Shown piece after piece: positions 35,330 through 43,324 of a DNA stretch of 64,000 bases (position 1 is its first letter; every line of letters begins with the position of its first letter). The stretch is from a virus. Under the pieces are notes generated by a model. The model saw only the letters and a list, made by a program, of their open reading frames with translations. It was not told where the DNA came from and searched no databases. A program made the translations under genes and the position numbers. The stretch spans positions 1 through 64,000 of IMG/VR virus record IMGVR_UViG_3300034082_002235. One strand, 5' to 3'.

Positions 35330-36530
35330 TGTTGTAGTAATACCCAGCGATAAAAGTGGAGTTGGAAAATTTCGTTCTGTTGACCCTCATGTCTTTCTTC
35401 AAAATCTTTATAAAGATGAATTTCATATCGATATCGTCTATGACCCACCATACGATGATATGAACTTTTGGAAACAATATCAAATAGTTTCATACCATAG
35501 GAGTATTGGAGCAGATTTTGAAAGAGCAAACGCCCTTATCAGAATTTTAAACTCCATGGGTATTGTTACTGTTTGTGATATTGACGATTATTGGATGCCG
35601 GGTAAAGAACACCCAATTCACGATATTATTAAATTTAATAAAATAAATGAAAAAATTGTCGAGAATCTTAAGGTTTCAAAATACGTTACAACAACAACAA
35701 CTTTATTTGCGGATGAAATTAAAAAAATAAATAAAAATGTTTTTGTAATCCCCAACGCGATAAATCCAAATGAACCACAATTTAAAGAACCAACATTAGA
35801 GTCAGATAGATTGAGAATTGGTTGGTTAGGCGGTTCATCTCACTTACATGATTTAGATATTTTAAATCCATCATTTGGTAAATTAGCACAACACAAAGAT
35901 AAATTACAATATGTTCTTTGTGGATTTGATGTTAGGGGAACTGTCACAGAAATCAATTCTCAAACAGGGGAGCACGTAAAAAGAGATATTAGACCGGAAG
36001 AAACAGTTTGGGCTCAATATGAAAAGATTTTTACACAGAATTACGGAAATATTTCTGAAGAATACAAAAAACATTTAGTAAATTATAATACTAATTCGTT
36101 TCCGGATGAAATGACTGAATCATACTTAAGAGTTTGGACTAAACCAGTTACATCTTATGCTAAGAATTATTCAAAATTTGATGTATCTTTGTCTCCAATT
36201 AAGAATCATATGTTTAATAGAATGAAATCTCAATTAAAAGTTATTGAGGCGGGATTCTATAAAAAGGCGTTAATCGCGTCTAACATTGGACCATACACTC
36301 TTGATTTGAAACATTGTTTAAAAAATGGGGAATTTGTTGATGGAAATGCGATGTTAGTTGATGAGGTTAGAAACCATTCTGATTGGGCAAAATGTATTGA
36401 AAAACTGATGAAGAACCCTAATTTAGTTAAAGATATGGGGGAAAGATTATATGAAACCGTTAAAGACAGATACGATTTGAATATAGTAACAAAAGATAGA
36501 AGAGATTTTTACTTAAGCATTATTAAATAA
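35313..36530 (+). CDS. Glycosyltransferase, GT-B (GT4-like)
   Basis: 405 residues. Start INVVVIPSDKSGVGKFRSVDP, then SYHRSIGADF, VTVCDIDDYWMPGKEH, NVFVIPNAIN, RIGWLGGSSHLHDLDIL, and the C-terminal SQLKVIEAGFYKKALIASNIGPY that is the usual nucleotide-sugar site of GT-B enzymes. Likely a GT4-type retaining transferase. It follows a homing endonuclease gene that overlaps its first 17 nt and is followed 1 nt later by an exonuclease gene. Confidence 0.75.
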   Translation: MKQKINVVVIPSDKSGVGKFRSVDPHVFLQNLYKDEFHIDIVYDPPYDDMNFWKQYQIVSYHRSIGADFERANALIRILNSMGIVTVCDIDDYWMPGKEHPIHDIIKFNKINEKIVENLKVSKYVTTTTTLFADEIKKINKNVFVIPNAINPNEPQFKEPTLESDRLRIGWLGGSSHLHDLDILNPSFGKLAQHKDKLQYVLCGFDVRGTVTEINSQTGEHVKRDIRPEETVWAQYEKIFTQNYGNISEEYKKHLVNYNTNSFPDEMTESYLRVWTKPVTSYAKNYSKFDVSLSPIKNHMFNRMKSQLKVIEAGFYKKALIASNIGPYTLDLKHCLKNGEFVDGNAMLVDEVRNHSDWAKCIEKLMKNPNLVKDMGERLYETVKDRYDLNIVTKDRRDFYLSIIK

Positions 36531-36531
36531 T

Positions 36532-37233
36532 ATGATAAACATTCCATTAAATAAGATTTTATTTTTAGATATTGAAACCGTTGGGATTGAACCCACTTGG
36601 GAATCGTTATGTACGAATAGACCGGAACTTTCCTTTCAGTTTGAAAAATATTTTGATTGGTTTCAAAAAAGGTTCCCCGAAGATGCCGATGAAGGTCCGG
36701 GAAAAATGTTTGTTAATCGGGCAGCACTAGTCCCTGAATTCTTAAGAATTGCTTGTGTTAGTGTTGCCTTTATTGGGCCTGATGGTGAAACAAAAATGCA
36801 GTCATTTAGTAATCTTGATGAAAAAGAATTACTAATAGATGTTCAAAAAATGCTTTATCGTACCGGTGAATTAGGGTTTTTTCTTTGCGGACATAATGTT
36901 AAAGGTTTTGATATTCCTGTTCTTGCTAAAAGAATGATAATGAATGGGTTACTACCTCCAAAAATTTTACCAGGTCACGATACTAAACCTTGGGAAATTA
37001 AAGCTCTTGATACTAAAGAAGTGTGGCAATATGGTGGTTATGGGTCAATTGCCTCATTAGAGTTAATGTGTGTGTGTTTAGGTGTTGAATCGTCTAAAAA
37101 TATGGAAGTAACAGGAAATAAAGTTCATGAAGCCTTTTGGATTAAAAAAGACATTAAAGGTATTGTAGAATACTGCGAAAAAGATGTTGAGGTACTAGTG
37201 GAAGTAATTAAAAAATTAAAAGAATTAAAATAA
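36532..37233 (+). CDS. 3'-5' exonuclease, DnaQ-like (DEDDy)
   Basis: 233 residues. Exo I ILFLDIETVGI (about residues 9-19), Exo II LCGHNVKGFDIPVLAKRM, and Exo III IVEYCEKDVEVLVEV give the D-E-D-D-Y set, so it should be active. It is close to the PolB-related exonucleases of Bacteroidetes and their phages. A role in replication proofreading or repair, next to dUTPase, is likely. One base is shared with the dut start. Confidence 0.8.
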   Translation: MINIPLNKILFLDIETVGIEPTWESLCTNRPELSFQFEKYFDWFQKRFPEDADEGPGKMFVNRAALVPEFLRIACVSVAFIGPDGETKMQSFSNLDEKELLIDVQKMLYRTGELGFFLCGHNVKGFDIPVLAKRMIMNGLLPPKILPGHDTKPWEIKALDTKEVWQYGGYGSIASLELMCVCLGVESSKNMEVTGNKVHEAFWIKKDIKGIVEYCEKDVEVLVEVIKKLKELK

Positions 37234-37949
37234 TGGGAGGATTTGATGGTTTAGATGGTTTAGGGTTTGACCCTGAAATATTAAATGATATTCAAAATCA
37301 TTTTAAAAAAATACAGGAAGAATCAGGTGTTGAGATTGACGAAGACGACGAATACCAAAAAGAGTTGGAAGAATTGATTGGTATGACGTATGAGGAGATG
37401 AACGAAGACGCGTTAAAAGCAATTAAGACTAAAAATTTAAAAGTGGAATTATTAAATGAGGATGCGAAGTTTCCTGAATACGCTTACCCAAGTGATTCAG
37501 GATTTGACCTATTTTCGACGGAAGAAGTTATTCTACCTCCATTTGGTCGGGGATTAGTCCCAACAGGTATTAAATTATCAATCCCTGATGAATTTGAAAT
37601 ACAAGTAAGACCAAAAAGCGGTTTAGCGATTAATCAAGGTTTAACAGTATTAAATACTCCCGGAACTGTAGATTGTTTCTCTGAGGATATGAAAATACTT
37701 ACAGTTGATGGTGAGAAATTATTATCGGAATTAAAAATAAACGATGTTGTTTTTTCAGTTAATGAAAAAACTTTTGAGATTGAAAAAGATGTCGTATCCA
37801 ACATATTTGATACAGAAACTCAAGAAGTTCTTATTATTGAAACGGAATTAGGTGTGCTAGAAGTCACACCAAATTCCGAGGTATATACGACTAACGGAAT
37901 TATTTTAGCCAAAAATTTAAAAGAAAATGATGAAATTATAATCTTTTAA
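37233..37949 (+). CDS. dut: dUTPase N-terminal half fused to split intein N-fragment
   Basis: 238 residues. Residues about 69-147 are dUTPase motifs 1-2 and the start of motif 3: AYPSDSGFDLFS, VRPKSGLA and NTPGTVD. After D147 an intein begins at C148 (CFSEDMKILTVDGEKLLSEL) and continues for 91 residues to a normal stop. The N-terminal about 68 residues are an acidic helical extension. dUTPase hydrolyses dUTP to dUMP, keeping uracil out of DNA; the enzyme is trimeric and its motif 3 forms part of the active site, so this half alone cannot work. Block B TPNSEV lacks the usual His. The rest of the gene is at 38864. Confidence 0.9.
   Translation: MGGFDGLDGLGFDPEILNDIQNHFKKIQEESGVEIDEDDEYQKELEELIGMTYEEMNEDALKAIKTKNLKVELLNEDAKFPEYAYPSDSGFDLFSTEEVILPPFGRGLVPTGIKLSIPDEFEIQVRPKSGLAINQGLTVLNTPGTVDCFSEDMKILTVDGEKLLSELKINDVVFSVNEKTFEIEKDVVSNIFDTETQEVLIIETELGVLEVTPNSEVYTTNGIILAKNLKENDEIIIF
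37674..37946 (+). mobile_element. Split intein, N-fragment (IntN, 91 aa)
   Basis: Begins at Cys148, which follows the extein sequence TPGTVD of dUTPase motif 3. Block A is CFSEDMKILT; a block B-like segment is LEVTPNSEVYTTNG; it ends at a stop after NDEIIIF. Size and position fit natural split inteins, in which IntN is about 90-110 residues. Confidence 0.88.
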
Positions 37950-37961
37950 TCACCAGTATAC

Positions 37962-37983
37962 TATCTATCAATAAAGATAGATA
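37962..37983 (+). promoter_or_regulatory. Perfect 8-bp hairpin before the endonuclease gene
   Basis: TATCTATC (37962-37969), loop AATAAA, GATAGATA (37976-37983); ends 6 nt before ATG 37990. It has no T run, so it is more likely an RNA structure that tunes translation than a terminator. Confidence 0.5.
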
Positions 37984-37989
37984 TAGAGT

Positions 37990-38877
37990 ATGTCGGTAAA
38001 ATGTCAAATATGCGGGGTTGAGAAAGAATACTCAATAGTGGAACACTTAAAGTACGAACACAAAATAACCTCAAAAGAATATAAAGAAAGGTTTCCTAAA
38101 TCTAATGTTAAGTCAGTTGAATTTTTTAAAATGAATTCAAATAATATGAAGTCAAAATGGTCGGAACCTGAGTTTAAAGAAAAGATGAAAATTTCAAGAA
38201 AAATTTCACATAATAAACCAGAATTTATTGAAAAAATGAGTGAAATTGTGAAAAAAAAACACAAGGAAACTCCTGAAATTTACTCCGGTTTTACATCGTG
38301 GTCTAAAAGTGAAAGGTTTAAAGAATGGGTTAAATCTGAAGAAAGAATTAAAAAAATATCAAAAAGTTCAAAAGAAAGATGGGAAGATGATGATTATCGA
38401 AAAAGAACTATACAAACAATTAAAGAGAGATTAAATGATGGGAGATGTCAAAAAAGTGACGATTTTAAAGAAAAAATGTCGGAGATAATATCAAAATTAT
38501 ATAGTTCAGGTAAGTTCTCTAATGACAGTAATAGATATAAAACAGGAACATACACATCAAATAAACAAGAAACTTTTTATTATTCATCATCATACGAGTT
38601 AGATTCTATGAAGTTTTTGGACTCTATAGATTATGTTAAAACATGGACAAATAAACACGGAATAAGAATCAAATATTATTATAATAATATGAATAGATAC
38701 TATATTCCTGATTTCTATGTTGAATTAGAAAATGGTAATAAATTTATTATTGAAATGAAGGGATGGGAAACCGAAGAAGTTTTAATTAAACAAAAATATA
38801 CATTAAAACAATACCCAAACTATAAACTATTTTATTCAGTCGACGATTTAAAAAAATTCATATATGAAAACAAGTAA
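37990..38877 (+). CDS. PD-(D/E)XK homing endonuclease inside the split dut gene
   Basis: 295 residues. N-terminal zinc-finger-like CQIC...HLKYEH (C5, C8, H19, H24) with KEYKERFP; a middle of repeated basic helices with NUMOD-like KEKMSEI and RKRTIQTIKERL; a C-terminal nuclease core with E-x(n)-IPDF (P240, D241) and IIEMKGW (E255, K257). This is the D...E-x-K set of PD-(D/E)XK enzymes. It lies between the IntN and IntC halves, in its own frame, and probably cuts intact dut alleles to spread the whole cassette. It overlaps the IntC start by 14 nt. Confidence 0.8.
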   Translation: MSVKCQICGVEKEYSIVEHLKYEHKITSKEYKERFPKSNVKSVEFFKMNSNNMKSKWSEPEFKEKMKISRKISHNKPEFIEKMSEIVKKKHKETPEIYSGFTSWSKSERFKEWVKSEERIKKISKSSKERWEDDDYRKRTIQTIKERLNDGRCQKSDDFKEKMSEIISKLYSSGKFSNDSNRYKTGTYTSNKQETFYYSSSYELDSMKFLDSIDYVKTWTNKHGIRIKYYYNNMNRYYIPDFYVELENGNKFIIEMKGWETEEVLIKQKYTLKQYPNYKLFYSVDDLKKFIYENK

Positions 38878-38971
38878 AATTAAAAAAATCACCAAAACGG
38901 AAAAACAAACTTATGATATAACAGTAAAAAACAATCATAATTTTTTTTGTAATAAACATCTAATACACAAT
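38864..38971 (+). mobile_element. Split intein, C-fragment (IntC, 36 aa)
   Basis: From the initiator Met to Asn36. Block F/G signature ends in LIHN; the first C-extein residue is Cys, the expected nucleophile. Confidence 0.88.
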
Positions 38972-39169
38972 TGTGGTTATAATGGAGAAATTAAAGTAAT
39001 CGTCTTCAACACAAATAATATAACAAAATCAATCCCTAAAGGGACAAAAATCGCTCAAGCAGTTTTATGTCCAGTGGTTAATGGAAAATATGTCAACTTA
39101 ATTCAAGTTGATTCAATAACTGAAGGGGAACGAGGAAATAACGGATTTGGGTCAACAGGTTTAATTTAA
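38864..39169 (+). CDS. dut: Split intein C-fragment fused to dUTPase C-terminal half
   Basis: 101 residues: 36 of IntC and 65 of dUTPase. The IntC ends TYDITVKNNHNFFCNKHLIHN, with penultimate His and terminal Asn, before C37 of the C-extein. The extein CGYNGEIKV completes motif 3, then KGTKIAQAVLCPV is motif 4 and RGNNGFGSTGL is motif 5. Joined to the N-half, the core would be about 144 residues, the usual dUTPase size, with motif 3 restored as TVD-CGYNGEI. Translation starts within the last codons of the endonuclease gene. Confidence 0.9.
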   Translation: MKTSKIKKITKTEKQTYDITVKNNHNFFCNKHLIHNCGYNGEIKVIVFNTNNITKSIPKGTKIAQAVLCPVVNGKYVNLIQVDSITEGERGNNGFGSTGLI

Positions 39170-39176
39170 AACAATC

Positions 39177-39740
39177 ATGAAAATAATACAGTTAGGAACA
39201 AATGATGGCCAGGATGATTTAACAAAAATAGTTATGTCGTATAAACCATCGGACATTGAACTTTTGGTTTTAGTTGAACCTCAAGAAATTTTTAATAGTA
39301 GTATTAAAAATATATATCAAGATTATAATTTTAATATTGAAAATAAAATTATAAATTTAGACGAAAGTAAAAAATCTGAAATTTTTTATACTTGTATTCA
39401 TAAACATTTAAGCAGTTTAAAAAAAGAAAACATTGAAAATCATGGTTTAGGTGTTCCAATATCAGAGGTTGTTTACGAATCAATAACATTGAATGAGTTA
39501 TTTGAAAAATATAATGTGGTTGATTTGGATATTTTATTTGTTGATGTTGAAGGTATGGACGACAAAATAATATCAAGTATTGATTTTAATAAAGTTTCTA
39601 TAAAACAAATTTACTACGAATTTTCTCACATAGATGACGAATCTTTTATTAATTTTTTAAATACAAGGGGATATGAAGTCCATAAAAATATTTTTTATAA
39701 TGGATATACCAATTTGGCAACTAAAAAATGTAATTTATGA
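39177..39740 (+). CDS. FkbM-like methyltransferase
   Basis: 187 residues. IIQLGTNDGQDD is a SAM-binding loop of FkbM-family enzymes; SITLNELFEKYNV and LDILFVDVEGMD are the conserved later motifs. These enzymes O-methylate sugars. It starts 8 nt after the dut end and overlaps the following glycosyltransferase by 4 nt (ATGA), so it is part of a glycan-modification set. Confidence 0.75.
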   Translation: MKIIQLGTNDGQDDLTKIVMSYKPSDIELLVLVEPQEIFNSSIKNIYQDYNFNIENKIINLDESKKSEIFYTCIHKHLSSLKKENIENHGLGVPISEVVYESITLNELFEKYNVVDLDILFVDVEGMDDKIISSIDFNKVSIKQIYYEFSHIDDESFINFLNTRGYEVHKNIFYNGYTNLATKKCNL

Positions 39741-40468
39741 AAATATCGTTAGTTTGTATTGCGAAAAATGAGGATAATTATATTCAGGAATGGATTAATT
39801 ATCATTTAAAATTAGGGTTTGATAATATTTTTATTTACGAAAATGATTGGGACTCAAAAATTGAAAATCATAAAGTCACTAAATACCCTGTTGTGGGAGT
39901 TAAACAACAAATTCCCGTCTATAATGAGTTTATTTCAAAACATAAAAACAGTTATGATTGGGCAGCGTTTTTAGATGTTGATGAGTTTTTGGTATTAAAA
40001 AAACATAAAACAATTCACGAATTTATTGAGGACTACAAAGACAATGATTCTATTGGGGTTAATTGGGTTTTGTTCGGTGACAATAATTTAACTAAAAGTG
40101 ACGACTACGGAATGATTAATCGTTTTACAATGAGACAAAATTCACCAAATCACCACATTAAATCAATAATTAATTTAAAAAATGCTGGATATATGTCGGT
40201 ACATAACCATAGTGGTAAATGTGTTGATACCAATTATAAAAGAATTGACAATTCACCATTTAATTATAATGGACCTATAGATGTCGCACAAATAAATCAT
40301 TATTTTTGTAAAACAAAAGATGAGTTTATCGAGAAATTAAATAGGGGTAGGGCCGACAATGGAACACATAGAGACATTTCCGATTTTAACGACAATAATT
40401 TCAATGAAATTGAAGACTTAACAGCAATGAACTTTTTATATGATAACAATAATTTACTCAACACATAA
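39737..40468 (+). CDS. Glycosyltransferase family 92-like
   Basis: 243 residues: ISLVCIAKNEDNYIQEWINYHL, then WAAFLDVDEFLVLKKH with the DVDEF metal motif near residue 78, YGMINRF and HNHSGKCVD. This is the GT92/DUF23 pattern. Overlaps the methyltransferase by 4 nt and the next transferase by 29 nt. Confidence 0.78.
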   Translation: MKISLVCIAKNEDNYIQEWINYHLKLGFDNIFIYENDWDSKIENHKVTKYPVVGVKQQIPVYNEFISKHKNSYDWAAFLDVDEFLVLKKHKTIHEFIEDYKDNDSIGVNWVLFGDNNLTKSDDYGMINRFTMRQNSPNHHIKSIINLKNAGYMSVHNHSGKCVDTNYKRIDNSPFNYNGPIDVAQINHYFCKTKDEFIEKLNRGRADNGTHRDISDFNDNNFNEIEDLTAMNFLYDNNNLLNT

Positions 40469-41951
40469 AGACGAAATTTATAATAACAAATTTAGACAAC
40501 ATTTGTTACAAAGTTCCGGGCTAAAAGATATTCAAATATTAGAATACATTAATCACAATCAATATAGTTTATCTGAATTATACAATAGAGGTATATCCGA
40601 ATCAGAAAACGACATCATTGTATGTTGTCATAACGATATAAAACTTGAAAATGGTTGGGGTAAAAAATTACTTAATGATTTTGATAAAAATCCTGATTAT
40701 GGGATTATAGGTAAAGCTGGTTCTTGTTATTTTCCGGAATCCGGAATTTATTGGGAAAAAATGCGTCAGACAATGGTTGGTCAAGTTTATCATCACCCTG
40801 AAGGTCGGAAAAAATGGTTAAATACTTATTCATCAAAATTACCGTATTTAATCCCTGTCGTAACTATTGATGGATTATTTATATCGTTTAATAAATTAAA
40901 AGTTAAGAACCAATTTGATGAAACAATTGGTAAATTTCACTTTTATGACCATTTATTTTGTATACCAAATTATTTAGACGGTGTTAAAATTGGTGTAACC
41001 TCATCATTTGAAATTACTCATGAATCCGTAGGACAACCGAATCAAGAATTTTTTGAATCAAAAGATAAATTTATTTTAAAGTGGGGAAAAAAATTACCCT
41101 TAGATTTGAAACCTGAAAAAATATATGTCCCCGAAATTAAAGAAAAACCAATTAAAAATATTGGTAAAGTTGCCATTATTATTCCGACCAAAAGTAAATT
41201 AGATTTATTATTACCTTGTATCGAATCATTTTACGAACATTGTAACGAAAATTTATTTGAAATATTCATATCAGACACTGGTTCATCAGAAGAAGAAAAA
41301 AATGAAATTAAAAATTTTATTTCATTTAAACAAAACATAAAGTTAATTGAATATGATTATTACAATTTTGCGAAAATAAATAATGATGTCGTTAAAAATC
41401 ATTTAACTGACTCTCATGAGTTCATTTTATTTTGTAATAATGATATTAAGGTTTGTAATAATGCGATTTACGGAATGTTAAAAATCTTCAAAGAAAATAA
41501 AAAAGTTGGGACCGTAGGTGCTAGACTTCACTTTAAAGATAATACAATACAACATGGAGGTATTACAATGTTAATTAATGGTAATAATATTTTAGGTGTC
41601 ACCCATAATAATTTAGGTAGTTACTATGGTGATTCGATTAGTAAGAAAACTATTCTCGGAAGTACCGGAGCGTTATTAATGATAAAAAAGATAGTATTTG
41701 AACAATCCGGATATTTTAACGAAAATTACATCAATTGTTTTGAAGATGTTGAATTAAATTTAAAAACTAACTTGTTAGGCTACTCTAATGTGTATGACGG
41801 AAATATAGTTGCGTATCACTATGAAAGCAGTACAAGAAATGAAGATGAAGATAATATAAAAAAATTAATGTCAGATTACCACAATAATTTATTACCATTC
41901 ATAATTAAACATTTTAATCATTTAAAAGATAAAATTCAAATTATTAATTAA
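40440..41951 (+). CDS. Tandem glycosyltransferase with two GT2-like domains
   Basis: 503 residues. The first domain (about 1-225) opens ITIIYSTHKDEIYNN and holds IIVCCHNDIKLENGWG; the second (about 240-495) opens VAIIIPTKSKLDLLLPCIESF with FILFCNNDIKVCNN and GSTGALLMIKKIVFEQSGYFNEN, the rhamnosyl/WbbL-type GT2 signature. It may add two sugars in turn. The starting ATG overlaps the previous gene; MITIIYSTHK fits a first beta-strand, so I keep it. Confidence 0.78.
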   Translation: MITIIYSTHKDEIYNNKFRQHLLQSSGLKDIQILEYINHNQYSLSELYNRGISESENDIIVCCHNDIKLENGWGKKLLNDFDKNPDYGIIGKAGSCYFPESGIYWEKMRQTMVGQVYHHPEGRKKWLNTYSSKLPYLIPVVTIDGLFISFNKLKVKNQFDETIGKFHFYDHLFCIPNYLDGVKIGVTSSFEITHESVGQPNQEFFESKDKFILKWGKKLPLDLKPEKIYVPEIKEKPIKNIGKVAIIIPTKSKLDLLLPCIESFYEHCNENLFEIFISDTGSSEEEKNEIKNFISFKQNIKLIEYDYYNFAKINNDVVKNHLTDSHEFILFCNNDIKVCNNAIYGMLKIFKENKKVGTVGARLHFKDNTIQHGGITMLINGNNILGVTHNNLGSYYGDSISKKTILGSTGALLMIKKIVFEQSGYFNENYINCFEDVELNLKTNLLGYSNVYDGNIVAYHYESSTRNEDEDNIKKLMSDYHNNLLPFIIKHFNHLKDKIQIIN

Positions 41952-41958
41952 AAAAAAA

Positions 41959-42006
41959 ATGAGAATAGAGTTACACACAAAACCGTGGTGGGGTTATAAT
42001 AAATAA
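41959..42006 (+). CDS. Possible tiny ORF or gene remnant
   Basis: 15 codons reading MRIELHTKPWWGYNK, directly after an A9 run in the 112-nt gap between the tandem transferase and the dehydrogenase-like gene. Too short to prove coding; it may be the residue of a deleted gene. Confidence 0.2.
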   Translation: MRIELHTKPWWGYNK

Positions 42007-42063
42007 AGAAAAGTATTACTCATCAAATGTTACTAAATAAATAAAACAAAAATATATTATAAT

Positions 42064-43221
42064 ATGAAAATTGGAGTTATTGGGGCAAACACGTTAGGAG
42101 TTGCCTTTTCATTAATATGTGAAAAAGCTGGATACGATGTCACGATTTATGATGAAAATGAAGACGTTATTTCGAATCTGAATCAAGAAATATACAACAC
42201 AACCGAACCATTAATTCAAAAAATGTTATTCGACTCATATGAGTTTTCCGGAACTACAAATGTTATTGAATTAATAGAGAGATGTGATTTTATATTTACA
42301 TTCGTCGACACAATACCAACCATTGATGGTGGAAATGATACTACAAAAGTTTTTGAGGTGTCAAATCATTTTTTCACAGCGTCACAATTAGATATACCGA
42401 TTCATAATAAAAAATTCATAATTGGGTCAACAATGAATCCTGGTGAAACAGAACAGATTCAAGAAAAATTACATATGTTCAATATAGAAGTTGGGTATTG
42501 CCCAACAATGTCATCTGAAGGTAATATAATTAACGGGTATTATAGTTCTGACATTATAATAATTGGGACTGAACACCAAGAACTCTCGAATCATTTAATT
42601 TATTTGTTTAGTAAAATTCAACCAAACGGACTTAATGTTCATACAATGTCTTCTAAAGCGGCAGAGATTTCTAAATTATCAATAAATGCATATTTGTCTA
42701 TGAAAATTAGTTTCGTTAATATGTTAGGTGATTTATTTATTAAATCCGGATTAAAAGAAGAATGTGGTGTGATATTAAATGCTATTGGGGGAGATTCGAG
42801 GATTGGTTCAAAATCACTTAAATATGGGTTCGGATATGGAGGACTTAATCTCCCAAGAGATTCTAAAACACTAACTGAATTTATAAAAAAATATGAAATC
42901 GATGATACATTAATATCATCGATTAAAAATAGTAATGAAAATCATTTAAAATTCTTAAAAGAACATTACATATCTCAAAATCCGAATAAAGAAACCCCTT
43001 TTGTTGTTGAATATATTGGGTTTAAAAAAGGGACTGAAAATTTAATGAATTCACAACAATGGAATCTTTGTCTTGATTTACTTAAGGAGGGGTATTATAT
43101 TAATGTGATTGATGACAATAAACTTGGTATTCAATTCCATGAGTTATGTTTATTTTATAATAATAGACTTAAATTTTATAAATCAGGTACGACGCCTGAA
43201 GGATATAAAATCAAATTATAA
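42064..43221 (+). CDS. UDP-sugar dehydrogenase-like protein lacking the catalytic Cys
   Basis: 385 residues. The NAD-binding loop GVIGANTLGVAFS is at residues 3-15 and the central helix AAEISKLSINAYLSMKISFVN (starting about 199) keeps the K204 and N208 equivalents. In the UDP-glucose/GDP-mannose dehydrogenase family the catalytic loop reads GFGxGGxCxPKD; here it reads GFGYGGLNLPRD, so Cys is replaced by N262 and Lys by R265. Without the thiol the usual two-step oxidation to an acid is not expected. It could perform a single oxidation, act as an epimerase-like enzyme, or be inactive. Confidence 0.75.
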   Translation: MKIGVIGANTLGVAFSLICEKAGYDVTIYDENEDVISNLNQEIYNTTEPLIQKMLFDSYEFSGTTNVIELIERCDFIFTFVDTIPTIDGGNDTTKVFEVSNHFFTASQLDIPIHNKKFIIGSTMNPGETEQIQEKLHMFNIEVGYCPTMSSEGNIINGYYSSDIIIIGTEHQELSNHLIYLFSKIQPNGLNVHTMSSKAAEISKLSINAYLSMKISFVNMLGDLFIKSGLKEECGVILNAIGGDSRIGSKSLKYGFGYGGLNLPRDSKTLTEFIKKYEIDDTLISSIKNSNENHLKFLKEHYISQNPNKETPFVVEYIGFKKGTENLMNSQQWNLCLDLLKEGYYINVIDDNKLGIQFHELCLFYNNRLKFYKSGTTPEGYKIKL

Positions 43222-43322
43222 TGAAATTTATAACAGAAAGAACCGACCAAGAACTTATTAGAGAGATATGTGATAAGAATAAGTTTATAATACTATACTA
43301 CTATAAATCAAATAAAAACTAA
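43221..43322 (+). CDS. Tiny protein of unknown function
   Basis: 33 residues, MKFITERTDQELIREICDKN and a Tyr/Lys-rich end (YYYKSNKN). It begins on the last base of the dehydrogenase-like stop (TAATG) and stops 2 nt before the PhoH start, which favours real translation. The opening MKFITE recalls the leader pattern of the ES proteins, but there is no [LIV]-x-E-Q site. Confidence 0.4.
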   Translation: MKFITERTDQELIREICDKNKFIILYYYKSNKN

Positions 43323-43324
43323 AA

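Noticed and set aside
37262-37433. Acidic N-terminal extension of dUTPase as a separate gene
   Set aside because: It is in frame and continuous with the dUTPase start; no stop or better start separates it.
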